DNA from: Granulicella arctica
GTDB lineage: Bacteria; Acidobacteriota; Terriglobia; Terriglobales; Acidobacteriaceae
Assembly (NCBI RefSeq): GCF_025685605.1
Contig: NZ_JAGTUT010000001.1
Span: 3,844,001 to 3,908,000 of the forward strand
Direction: 5' to 3'
DNA length: 64,000 nucleotides
Shown here: in pieces, positions 34,776 through 43,266 of the stretch
Layout: each line of letters begins with the position of its first letter
How positions within the stretch are numbered: position 1 is the first letter of the stretch
The notes under the pieces: model-generated
What the model was told of the DNA's origin: nothing
The model's database searches: none
Seen by the model: the letters and a program-made list of their open reading frames with translations, nothing else
Made by a program: the position numbers and the translations under genes

Positions 34776-37442
34776 TTAGGCGCGAGCCGGATCGATGGCT
34801 TCGGTGTCAAGACCGAGGTCGACGAAAGCCTTCTGGGCTGCCTTCGGCTTGAACTTACCCTCGCGAGCGAGCTTCGAGAGGGTCGCGCCTACGATCGATG
34901 CAGCGTTGACTTCGAAGTGACGGCGGAGGTGTTCGCGGTTGTCTGAACGCCCAAAGCCGTCCGTTCCGAGGGTCACCAGGCGACCGGGTAGCCAGGGTGC
35001 CAGCGTGTCCGGAATCGACTTCATGTAATCGCTCGCAGCGATGATTGGGCCTGTCGTGCCGCTGAGCATGGCCTGAAGATAGCTCTGACGCTCTTTTTCG
35101 GCGGGGTGCAGGCGGTTCCATCGCTCGACCGCAAGCGCTTCACGGCGCACCTCGGTATAGCTTGGAACACTCCAGACATCGGTCTGCACGCCATACTTCT
35201 CGGAGAGGATGGTTTGCGCTTCAAGCACTTCGTTGAGAATTGGACCGCTGCCAAAGAGCTGCGCCACAGCTTCTCCACCGGTCGAGGAGCGAAGTTTGTA
35301 GAGGCCCTTGAGGATGCCTTCTGTGACACCCTCCGGCATCGGCGGCATGGCATAGTCTTCGTTGTACATGGTGATGTAGTAGAAGACGTCCTCGCCATCC
35401 TGATACATGCGACGGATACCATCCTGAACGACTACAGCCAGTTCGTAGACGAAGGCCGGATCGTAGCTGACGCAGGTTGGGACTGTACTTGAGAGGACGT
35501 GGCTGTGGCCATCCTGATGTTGGAGCCCTTCGCCAAGCATCGTCGTACGGCCAGCGGTTCCGCCCATCAGGAAGCCCTTGCCGCGTGAGTCGGCGAAGGC
35601 CCAGACCATGTCGCCGATACGCTGGAAGCCGAACATCGAGTAGTACATATAGAAGGGAATCGTCGGGACGTTGTAGTTTGAGTACGCTGTGCCGGCGGCG
35701 GTGAAGCTGGCCATCGAGCCTGCTTCGGTGATGCCCTCTTCGAGAATCTGTCCATCCTTCTTCTCGGAGTAGCGCAGCAGCATGTCGGCGTCGTGCGGCG
35801 TGTACTTCTGGCCTTCGGGTGCGTAGATACCGACGGCCTTCATGACAGACTCGAAGCCAAAGGTGCGGCCCTCGTCGGGGACGATGGGCACGATCAGCTT
35901 GCCGATCACCGGATTCTTTAGCAGGGCGTTCAGCATGTTAACAAAGCCCATGGTGGTCGAGACGGCGCGACCCTTTGAGCCGCCCAGCCAGTCGGTAAAG
36001 AAGTCCAGCCCGGGTGCCCTGAAGTCGCGCTTCGGAACGGTGCGGGAGGGTAGGTACCCGCCAAGCTCCTTACGGCGCTCCTGCATGTAGACGATCTCGG
36101 GAGCGCTCTGCTCAGGACGGTAGAAAGCTCCGTCCTTGGCGGCCTGCTCGGGAATCGGAATGTCGAAGCGCTTCACGAAGGCAGCGAGGCCATCGTCTGC
36201 AAGCTTCTTTTCGGAGTGGGTCGCGTTGCGGGCCTGCGCGGAGCCGAGGCCGTAACCCTTGACGGTCTTGGCGAGGATAACGGTCGGACCACCCTTATGC
36301 TCGATCGCACGCTTATAGGCGTTGTAGATCTTGGCGGGGTCGTGGCCGCCGCGATGGAGAGTGATGAGCTGGTCATCGGTGTAGTCCTTCACCAGTTCAA
36401 GCAACTCGGGATATTTGCCGAAGAAGTGCTCGCGAAGGTACGCGCCGTCCTTTGCCTTGAAGGTCTGGTAGTCGCCATCGACGCACTCCTCCATCCGGCG
36501 AAGAAGCAGGCCGGTGTGGTCGCGCTCGAAGAGGGCATCCCAATCGGAGCCCCAGATGACCTTGATGACGTTCCAGCCAGCGCCGAGGAAGACGCCTTCG
36601 AGTTCATCGATGATGCGCTTGTTGCCGCGAACGGGACCATCGAGGCGCTGCAGGTTGCAGTTGACGACGAAGATCAGGTTGTCGAGCTTCTCGCGGGCAC
36701 CGAGTGAGATGGCGCCGAGGGTGTCGACCTCGTCCGTTTCGCCGTCGCCTACGAAGGCCCAGATCTTACGGTCGGTCTTCTCGATGAGGTTGCGGTTTTC
36801 AAGGTACCGCATGAAGCGGGCCTGGTAGATAGCATTCAGCGGACCGATTCCCATGGAGACGGTAGGGAAGTTCCAGAAGTCGGACATCAGCCAGGGATGC
36901 GGGTAGGAACTTAGGCCTGGCTCGCCGCGGAGCTCGTGGCGGAAGTTGCCGAGACGTGATTCGTCGAAACGACCTTCGAGGAAGGCGCGGGCATAGACAC
37001 CGGGTGAGGCGTGGCCTTGAAAATAGATGAAGTCGCCAGGCTGTTCACCGTACTTGGCGTGAAAGAAGTGGTTAAAGCCGACTTCAAGCAACGTGGCGAG
37101 CGAGGAGTAGGTGGAGATGTGACCGCCAATGCCGGCGTCCTTCTTGTTCTGGCGGTGAACCATCGCCATAGCGTTCCAGCGGATCAGCGCTTCGACGCGG
37201 CGTTCCAGGTTGCGGTCGCCGGGGTAGGGAACTTCGTCATGCTTCGCGATGGTGTTGCGATAGGGCGTAGTCACCTCGCCTGGGGTCGGAACGCCTGCCT
37301 CGCGAGCACGCTGGCGGAGGGCGTTCAGGAGTTCGGTGCCGTTCTCCCAATCTGCGGCGACAACATCGTCGAACGCCTCAATCCACTCGGACATCTCTGC
37401 GGAAAAATCGATCTTGGCGGAAAGTTCAGTCTTCGTCGTCAT
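34776..37442 (-). CDS. aceE: Pyruvate dehydrogenase E1 component, homodimeric type
   Basis: Thiamine-diphosphate enzyme that decarboxylates pyruvate and acetylates the E2 lipoyl domain. 888 residues, the length of AceE. [43 protein letters not shown] shows the thiamine motif GDG...N, and [30 protein letters not shown]-like and [24 protein letters not shown] segments are typical. The product needs E2 and E3, whose genes are not here. It is divergently oriented to nothing; the nearest upstream gene is a small membrane protein. A TATAAC box lies about 15 nt before the ATG. Confidence 0.96.
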   Translation of the reverse strand: [888 protein letters not shown]

Positions 37443-37501
37443 AAGCAGTCGTTATACCCCTGTAACCAACACTCTAAAGATAATCGTCTGAACGGGAAAC
37501 G

Positions 37502-37714
37502 TCACGTTGCCTTGGTGACGGAGCTGTGAGGCTTCGGCAGAAGGTCGCGGTCATGGGCGTAAATGGCTGCACACGCCAGGGTGAGGATAGCCAGAACGAT
37601 CAGAATCCTCCGCAGTGCGCCGCCATCCCACCAGATGAAGAAGAGCGATCCGACGCCGTAGATGGCGGAGAGTGCGATCAGGGTGAGGATGGCGACGATG
37701 ATGGAGGCGTAGAT
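37502..37714 (-). CDS. Small two-helix membrane protein without a standard start codon
   Basis: The frame read down from 37714 to the TGA at 37502-37504 encodes about 70 residues: two hydrophobic helices (IYASIIVAILTLIALSAIYG and RRILIVLAILTLACAAIYA) around LFFIWWDGGAL, and a basic C-terminus ending KPHSSVTKAT. Such alternation and the absence of any stop argue that it is coding. No ATG, GTG or TTG lies in frame between an upstream TGA and this region. GGGGAG sits 5 nt before an ATC at 37714, so ATC (or ATA at 37735) may be used, or a base may be wrong. The gene lies 20 bp beyond argJ and before aceE, all on the minus strand. I do not recognise the family. Confidence 0.6.
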   Translation of the reverse strand: MYASIIVAILTLIALSAIYGVGSLFFIWWDGGALRRILIVLAILTLACAAIYAHDRDLLPKPHSSVTKAT

Positions 37715-37734
37715 AAGGTCTCCCCGAGCAGATA

Positions 37735-38970
37735 TTAGGAGGAGTAGTCCGCATTGATGCGGACGTACTCAGCGGTCAGGTCGCAGGTGAGGAAGGTGGA
37801 CTCTTCCGTTCCCAGGCCAAGGTCAAGGTGGATGGTGTACTCGCGTTGGAGCATGACCTCATGGGTCGCTGCCTCGTCGAAGTAGGGCGAGCGCATGCCG
37901 GCGGCGAAGACGGGCAGGCCGCCGATCGCGATTGTGACGAGGGCAGGATCGAACTCTACGCCGGAGTAACCGGCTGCGGCCATGAGGCGGCCCCAGTTCG
38001 GGTCCGCGCTCGACCAGGCCGTCTTGCAGAGCGGCGAGTGGGCGATGGCCTTGGCGACGGTCTTCGCTTCGGCTGCTGTGCGGGCCCCGGTGATGTGGAG
38101 CTTGACGACATGGCTGACGCCTTCGCCGTCGTCGACGATCTGGTGAGCGAGCGAGTCGCAGACCAGTTGGAGCGCGGAGACGAAGGCTTCACCAACCTGG
38201 GCGTCGAGAGCAATACCGCTTGCTCCGCTGGCGAGGAGGAGCACGGTGTCGTTGGTCGAGGTGTCGCCGTCGATGGAGATGCTGTTGAAGCTCTTTTCGG
38301 CGGCTGGTGCGAGGAGCGCCTGAAGCTGAGCGGCGTCGGCGATGACGTCGGTGAAGAGGTAGACGAGCATGGTCGCGTGTGGCGGCCCTAGCTGCGGGTG
38401 GATCATGCCTGCGCCCTTGGCGGTGCCGAAGAGGCGGACTTCTGTGCCGCCGACGTCGATGACGGCGCGGGCCACCTTCATCTTCGTGTCGGTCGTCATG
38501 ATGGCGCGGGCGAAGAACTCGGCGTGCGCTGAGGTGGTGCCGAGGGCTGCGGTTGCTTCAGGTAACGCGGCGATGACCTTGCCGGATGGAAACGGGACGC
38601 CGATGATACCCGTCGAGGAAGGGAAGACTTCGTCGAAGATGCAGCCAAGCTGCTCGGCTGCGGCGACGCAGGTTGCGGTGCAGGCTGCGATGCCGACATC
38701 GCCTGTGGCGCAGTTGGCGTTACCGGCGTTGACGAGGACGGCGGAGACTCGGCCGCCTGTGGCTTGAAGGTGGCGTCTACCGACGATGACCGGGGCTGCT
38801 ACGACCTGATTCTTTGTGAACATCGCCGCGCCGACGGCACCTTTGGGGGCGAAGGCTACGGCTAGATCCAGATTCCCACTGGCCTTGATTCCGGCCTTGA
38901 CGGCACCCCAGACAAATCCTGCCGGCAACGCTTGCGCCGGCAACGGATGCTCCTTCGATTCCAGTTCCAT
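37735..38970 (-). CDS. argJ: Bifunctional ornithine acetyltransferase / N-acetylglutamate synthase
   Basis: Recycles the acetyl group between N-acetylornithine and glutamate in arginine synthesis. 411 residues of the ArgJ family. The self-cleavage site before the nucleophile Thr lies in GPPHATMLVYLFTD (Thr near residue 199). PSSTGIIGVPFP, NAGNANCATGD, SIDGDTSTNDTVLLLASG and NWGRLMAAAGYSGVEF are conserved landmarks. The N-terminus MELESKEHPLPAQALPAGFVWGAV is normal. Whether it also makes acetylglutamate from acetyl-CoA cannot be seen. Divergent from the AraD-like gene. Confidence 0.95.
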   Translation of the reverse strand: MELESKEHPLPAQALPAGFVWGAVKAGIKASGNLDLAVAFAPKGAVGAAMFTKNQVVAAPVIVGRRHLQATGGRVSAVLVNAGNANCATGDVGIAACTATCVAAAEQLGCIFDEVFPSSTGIIGVPFPSGKVIAALPEATAALGTTSAHAEFFARAIMTTDTKMKVARAVIDVGGTEVRLFGTAKGAGMIHPQLGPPHATMLVYLFTDVIADAAQLQALLAPAAEKSFNSISIDGDTSTNDTVLLLASGASGIALDAQVGEAFVSALQLVCDSLAHQIVDDGEGVSHVVKLHITGARTAAEAKTVAKAIAHSPLCKTAWSSADPNWGRLMAAAGYSGVEFDPALVTIAIGGLPVFAAGMRSPYFDEAATHEVMLQREYTIHLDLGLGTEESTFLTCDLTAEYVRINADYSS

Positions 38971-39001
38971 AGTGCTACTTTACTCGATGTATCCTGCTTT
39001 T

Positions 39002-39703
39002 ATGCTCCTCGAAGAACTCCGCACCTCCGTCCTTGAAGCGAATCTTGAACTGGTGAAGCGTGGCCTTGTGCTTTACACCTTTGGCAACGCGTCGGGCGTC
39101 GATCGCGAGCAGGGGCTGGTGGTCATCAAGCCCTCTGGCGTCGATTATGACGACCTACGACCGGAGCATATGGTGGTGACCGATCTCCACGGGAAGATTG
39201 TGGATGGCAGCTTCCGGCCCTCGTCCGATCTGGATACCCATACGCTGCTGTATCGCGAGTTCCTGACGATCGGTGCGGTGGTGCATACGCACTCGGAGTA
39301 CGCGACGAGCTTTGCGCAGGCGGGGATGGCGATCCCTCCACTGGGGACGACCCATGCCGACTACTTCTATGGGCCGGTGCCGTGTACGCCAGATCTGACG
39401 GATGAGGCGATCGGCGGCCGCTACGTACACGAGACGGGGCTGGCGATTGTGGACCACTTCAAGCGCAACTGCATCGATCCATTGGCTGTGCCGGCGGTGC
39501 TGGTGGCTGGTCATGCACCGTTCTGCTGGGGCAAGACGCCGGATGACGCGGCTCACAATGCGGTGGTGCTCGAAGCTGTGGCGAAGATGGCCTATAAGAC
39601 GCTCACGCTGGTGCCGGGACATCTTGGCGTTTCACAGGCGCTTCTGGATCGGCACTACTTCCGCAAGCATGGAGCGGCGGCTACTTATGGTCAGGGCGGC
39701 TAA
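39002..39703 (+). CDS. araD: L-ribulose-5-phosphate 4-epimerase / class II aldolase family
   Basis: 233 residues of the class II aldolase-epimerase family. MLLEELRTSVLEANLELVKRGLVLYTFGNASGVDR, the SGVDYDDL segment, HTHSEYATSFAQ (two zinc-binding His) and the AVLVAGHAPFCWG histidine are all typical of AraD. It would interconvert L-ribulose-5-phosphate and D-xylulose-5-phosphate. The xylulokinase gene a few kilobases away makes the same product, so the region may serve pentose use. ATG 39002 fits the family N-terminus; an ATG at 38987 adds five residues. Divergent from argJ. Confidence 0.88.
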   Translation: MLLEELRTSVLEANLELVKRGLVLYTFGNASGVDREQGLVVIKPSGVDYDDLRPEHMVVTDLHGKIVDGSFRPSSDLDTHTLLYREFLTIGAVVHTHSEYATSFAQAGMAIPPLGTTHADYFYGPVPCTPDLTDEAIGGRYVHETGLAIVDHFKRNCIDPLAVPAVLVAGHAPFCWGKTPDDAAHNAVVLEAVAKMAYKTLTLVPGHLGVSQALLDRHYFRKHGAAATYGQGG

Positions 39704-39768
39704 GTTTTTCAGTTTGGGGTGGACTCTAAGGTGTTTGTTTTGAAACAGTTGCGGCACCAAGTCAACGT

Positions 39769-39822
39769 AAAGTATTCAAGATGCAAGGGTTGCAGGCAAA
39801 GTATTCATTCTAAGCAGGTTAG
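39769..39822 (+). repeat. Copy 2 of the AAAGT[A/C]TTC...GTTAG repeat, two tandem units 29 nt apart
   Basis: AAAGTATTCA occurs at 39769 and again at 39798, 29 nt apart; the second unit runs to GCAGGTTAG. The same 29-nt spacing is found at 62027 and 62056. Together with copy 1 at 1059-1083 it defines a dispersed family. Confidence 0.65.
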
Positions 39823-40193
39823 CTCTCGTGGCTGTTTGTGATTTATTTGTCCCTATAAGTTAAGTGTATCAAGTGGGGTGGAACTAGTAGGCCACTTTTC
39901 TTGGCGGGCAGCCCGGGGTGAAGCCGATTTGTTGGCGGAGATATTCGCGGGGCTGAAGCCCTGCGCTCCCACCGAAGTGCGGCTAAGCGATGGTTGCGCG
40001 AAAGGTGCGTTTTTAGTTAGGGATTTTAAAGCGACGTGTCGTGGTCTCGATACGTTTGCTGATCCTCTTTGCGGGGGATAAGAAAAGGGTAAACGCAGGT
40101 TCCCTTCAGAAATGACAGCTAAAAAGGTAAGCGCAAGGGCAGATGCAGGTCCTTCGGCTTTGCTCAGGATGACAAGTTTGCGGCTCGTACTTG
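39823..40193. repeat. Gene-free spacer made of acidobacterial intergenic repeats
   Basis: About 370 bp without a gene. From about 39940, GCGGGGCTGAAGCCCTGCG is part of one palindromic repeat I know from Terriglobales spacers. At about 40093-40116, CAGGTTCCCTTCAG-AATGACA, and at about 40144-40176, GCAGGTCCTTCGGCTT plus GCTCAGGATGACA belong to others that are often mistranslated as peptides such as GAQGFSPA and VILSKAEG. These identities come from memory of related genomes. No repeat here recurs inside the window. Confidence 0.55.
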
Positions 40194-41279
40194 CTAGAAG
40201 TTGGCAGGGATGGTGCGGCCCTGGGCTGAACTCTCGCGGGCTAGTTCGAGGAGTTTGATGACGCGGTAGCCCTCTTCGGTGGGGACGGCGAGGGGGGCGG
40301 TGCCGTTGATGGCGTCGCGTACGCTGGCGTAGAAGTTGCGGTAGTCGCCGGGCTCGGTTTCGATGGTGGTGCGGGTCAGAGTGGCGGGCTGGGCCGGGTC
40401 GGGCGCGATGGTAAGGGTGCCCCAGTGGGCTTTGTCTTCGGAGAGCCAGTCGCCCATGCCGATGGGTGGGACTTGGGCGCCAGAGAGGAGGGTGGGTTCC
40501 TGGGGGTCGAGGCCGAACTTTTTGTAGCTGCCGCGGGTGCCGTGTAGGAGGAAGCGGGGCGAGGCGTCCGCAGCGATCATGCTGGAGCGGCACATGGCAA
40601 GGAGGCGGGGATAGTGCAGGGTGATGTCGAAGGCGTCCTCGATGTCGGTATTATCGCGGTCTTTACGGACGCTGGCGGTGATGGCTTCGGGGGTGCCGAA
40701 GAGGGCCAAGACCTGGTCGACGAGGTGCGGGGCGAGGTCCATCAGGAGGCCGTTGGCAGGGTTTGAGGACTCCTTCCACGTGCCTTCGCGGGGTAGGGGG
40801 CGGAAGCGGTCGAAGTGGGACTCGAAGGTGACGAGACGGCCTACAGCCTGCTCGGCGAGGAGCTTGCGGACGGTGAGGAAGTCGCCGTCCCAGCGGCGGT
40901 TGTGGAAGGGAGCGAGGATGACATTCTTCCGGGCGGCGAGGGTGATGAGTTCGCGGGCTTCGTCGCTGGTGGAGGCGAAGGGCTTGTCGATGACGACGTG
41001 CTTGCCTGCTTCGAGAGCCTGTTTCGCGAGGGCGAAGTGGGTCTCATTGGGGGTGCCTACGACGACCAGCTGGACGGTGTTGTCGGCGAGGGCTTCTTCG
41101 ACGGAGCGAAGGATGCGGGCTTCTGGATAAGCTTTGCTGGCCTTGTCGCCCTTGCGCTGAACAATGCCGTTGAGGCGCAGGCCGGGGACGGCGCTGACGA
41201 AGGGTGCGTGGAAGACGCGGCCTGCGAGGCCGAAGCCGATGACAACAGTTTCGATGGGCGTGGACATGAGTTTGGCCAT
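40194..41279 (-). CDS. Gfo/Idh/MocA-family oxidoreductase
   Basis: 361 residues. N-terminal Rossmann fold (VVIGFGLAGRVFHAPFVSAVPGL) and the EKP-type motif as VVIDKPFAS, with the substrate-binding C-terminal domain following (LVTFESHFDRFRPLP, NGLLMDLAPHLVDQVLALFG). The subfamily resembles YdgJ/scyllo-inositol dehydrogenase-like enzymes, which oxidise or reduce sugars or inositols with NAD(P). The exact substrate is unknown. ATG 41279 is used; an ATG at 41267 is in frame. Xylulokinase lies upstream on the same strand after a repeat-containing spacer of 207 bp, so a sugar role is plausible. Confidence 0.88.
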   Translation of the reverse strand: MAKLMSTPIETVVIGFGLAGRVFHAPFVSAVPGLRLNGIVQRKGDKASKAYPEARILRSVEEALADNTVQLVVVGTPNETHFALAKQALEAGKHVVIDKPFASTSDEARELITLAARKNVILAPFHNRRWDGDFLTVRKLLAEQAVGRLVTFESHFDRFRPLPREGTWKESSNPANGLLMDLAPHLVDQVLALFGTPEAITASVRKDRDNTDIEDAFDITLHYPRLLAMCRSSMIAADASPRFLLHGTRGSYKKFGLDPQEPTLLSGAQVPPIGMGDWLSEDKAHWGTLTIAPDPAQPATLTRTTIETEPGDYRNFYASVRDAINGTAPLAVPTEEGYRVIKLLELARESSAQGRTIPANF

Positions 41280-41316
41280 GTTAGCACTTGGAAAGTGTGA
41301 GCGACTGACGGTGAAG

Positions 41317-41349
41317 GCTTAACACGGATCAGTGCAGATGAATGGATTT
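41317..41349 (+). repeat. Copy 2 of the 33-nt dispersed repeat
   Basis: GCTTAACACGGATCAGTGC through GGATTT; 29 of 33 positions equal 6930-6962. The four differences are single substitutions with no gaps. Confidence 0.7.
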
Positions 41350-41420
41350 AAGGATAGTGCTTTGGGATCGGAATGGTGATGCTGGTGTAGAGCTTAAGAC
41401 GGTGGCGTGGATTTTACTAT

Positions 41421-41455
41421 CCCACCCTTTCGCGAAATTGCTGCGAAAGGATGGG
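41421..41455. repeat. Palindromic stem-loop after xylB
   Basis: CCCA and CCTTTCGC (41421-41433, one unpaired base between) pair with GCGAAAGG and TGGG (41443-41455), leaving a 9-nt loop. It begins about 30 nt beyond the xylB stop and could help end that transcript. The ending AAGGATGGGGC resembles acidobacterial spacer repeats I recall. Confidence 0.5.
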
Positions 41456-41486
41456 GCGCCTGATGGTTTGTGGTTGTGAAGAGTGA

Positions 41487-42950
41487 TTATGAGCGGCCTA
41501 TTGATTTCAGGGCGGGGTAGATCTTCTGATATTCGGTGTAGGCGGCGGTCATGAGTTCGGCACTTGCTGGCGGGGTGGTTTCGGCTACGCGGACGGTGGC
41601 GGCGCAGGCTGCTTCTACAGTAGGCCATGCGCCGATGCCGGTTCCTGCGAGGAGGGCGGCTCCGAAAGCTCCGCCCTCTTCGGCTTCGAGGCGGCCTACG
41701 GATTGGCCGTAGACGTCGGCCTGGATCTGCCGCCAGAGCTTGCCGCGTGCGCCGCCACCGCCGAGGCGGATCTCGTTGACGGGGATCTGGAGGTCGGCGA
41801 AGAGGGTGAGGGTGTCGCGGAGGCTGAAGGCTACGCCTTCGAGGATGGCCCGGACGAAGTGTCCACGGGTGTGGGAGGCGGTAATGCCTACGAAGGCGGC
41901 GCGGGCCTTGGCGTCGAGGTGGGGGGTGCGTTCGCCGAAGAGGTAGGGCGTCCAGAAGAGTCCGGCTGATCCTGCTGGAACGTTTTCGGCCAAATTAAGG
42001 AGGTCGTCGTAGGTGTCGGTCGGGGTGAAGGTGTCGCGGAAGTAGCGGAGGCTGAGACCGGCTCCGTTGGTGACGCCCATGACGTGCCAGAGGCCCGGTG
42101 CGGCGTGGCAGAAGGTATGGAGGCGGCCGAGGCGATCCATCGTTGGTTTATCTGTAGAGGCGAAGACTACGCCGGAGGTCCCAATGGTGGCGGAGACGGT
42201 GCCGGGCTTGAGGATGCCCATGCCGACAGCTCCTGCGCCTTGGTCGCCTGAGCCTGCGGCTACGGGGATGCCGACGGGAATGCCGGTGGCGGCCGATCCT
42301 GCTGCGTTGATGTGGGCGCAGATTTCGGGGCCTTCGAAGAGTCGGGGTAGCCACGCCATGGGAATGCCTGCTGCCTCGGCCACCTCTTCGGACCAGCGGC
42401 GGTGGGCTACGTCGAGGAGCAGGGTGCCTGAGGCCTCCTGCATGTCGATGGCATATTCGCCGGTCATGCGGAAGCGGACGTAGTCCTTGGGGCAGAGGAC
42501 GTGTCGGATTTTGGCGAAGGTTTCTGGTTCGTGCTGGCGGACCCAGAGGAGCTTGGTGAGGGTGAAGTTGGGGAGCGCGGGGTTGGCGGTGAGTTCGATG
42601 AGGCGGTCGAAGCCGATCTTCTCGGTGAGCCAGTCGCACTGGGGCTGGGTGCGCTGATCGCACCAGATGAGGGCGGGACGAAGGACGGCGCCGGAGTCGT
42701 CGAGCATGACGCAGCCGTGCATCTGGCCGGTGAGGCCGACGGCTTCGATGGGGACGTTGGCCTGGGTGAGTGCGCCGCGGATGGCACCTTGTGCGGCGCG
42801 CCACCAGTCGTCCGGGTCCTGCTCGGCCCAGCCGATCTCAGGGGAACTGATGGGGGCATGATCTATGGCATGGGAGGCGAGGACGGTGCCATCTCGGTTG
42901 ATTACGATGGCGCGCGTTCCGCCGGTGCCTACGTCGATGCCTAAAAACAT
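41487..42950 (-). CDS. xylB: Xylulokinase
   Basis: Phosphorylates D-xylulose to D-xylulose 5-phosphate with ATP. 487 residues of the FGGY sugar-kinase family: MFLGIDVGTGGTRAIVI (ATP/phosphate loop 1), the GLTGQMHGCVMLDDSG motif of xylulokinases, WCDQRTQ, the catalytic Asp in AGSGDQGAGAVG and the C-terminal LGGGGARGKLWRQIQADVYG. Start ATG 42950 has AGGAC 9 nt upstream; a longer frame to 43022 is not supported. Xylose isomerase and regulators are not in the window. Divergent from tolC. Confidence 0.94.
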   Translation of the reverse strand: MFLGIDVGTGGTRAIVINRDGTVLASHAIDHAPISSPEIGWAEQDPDDWWRAAQGAIRGALTQANVPIEAVGLTGQMHGCVMLDDSGAVLRPALIWCDQRTQPQCDWLTEKIGFDRLIELTANPALPNFTLTKLLWVRQHEPETFAKIRHVLCPKDYVRFRMTGEYAIDMQEASGTLLLDVAHRRWSEEVAEAAGIPMAWLPRLFEGPEICAHINAAGSAATGIPVGIPVAAGSGDQGAGAVGMGILKPGTVSATIGTSGVVFASTDKPTMDRLGRLHTFCHAAPGLWHVMGVTNGAGLSLRYFRDTFTPTDTYDDLLNLAENVPAGSAGLFWTPYLFGERTPHLDAKARAAFVGITASHTRGHFVRAILEGVAFSLRDTLTLFADLQIPVNEIRLGGGGARGKLWRQIQADVYGQSVGRLEAEEGGAFGAALLAGTGIGAWPTVEAACAATVRVAETTPPASAELMTAAYTEYQKIYPALKSIGRS

Positions 42951-43266
42951 ACGGTGTCCTACTCCTCTATAGCTGCTGGACCTGTTGGGACCTGCTGGAG
43001 AAGTGTATCCAGAAAGGCGCATGTTGGGACAGGGTTGAAACGTATTAGTAACGGGAATCAGGGCTTTGGCTACGTTTGAAGATGGCGGATCAGGAGCGTG
43101 GCGATGCAGTGTAGCGATGTTGAGGCATTTTTTTGAAGAATCAATCGGAGGACGTGCATCAGATTGAGTACCGGACGTTTGACGCGCAAGCCCGCAGGAT
43201 GGATTGCAGGTCTGCGGAGGTCAGGGTGTTCGTGCATACAACCGAGGTACAGGTACCATTATCGTT
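42951..43266. other. Divergent spacer between xylB and tolC
   Basis: 316 bp without a supportable gene. A T7 run occurs near 43130. I cannot assign a promoter or operator with confidence; both flanking promoters should be here. Confidence 0.4.

Noticed and set aside
37526..37738. Plus-strand frame of 70 codons, Asp/Glu/Gly-rich
   Set aside because: It is the exact complement, codon by codon, of the small membrane protein on the minus strand, which looks far more protein-like.
39853..40593. Minus-strand frame of 246 codons partly over the Gfo/Idh gene
   Set aside because: Its unique part is translated spacer repeats; the peptides VILSKAEG and GAQGFSPA are known artefacts of such repeats.
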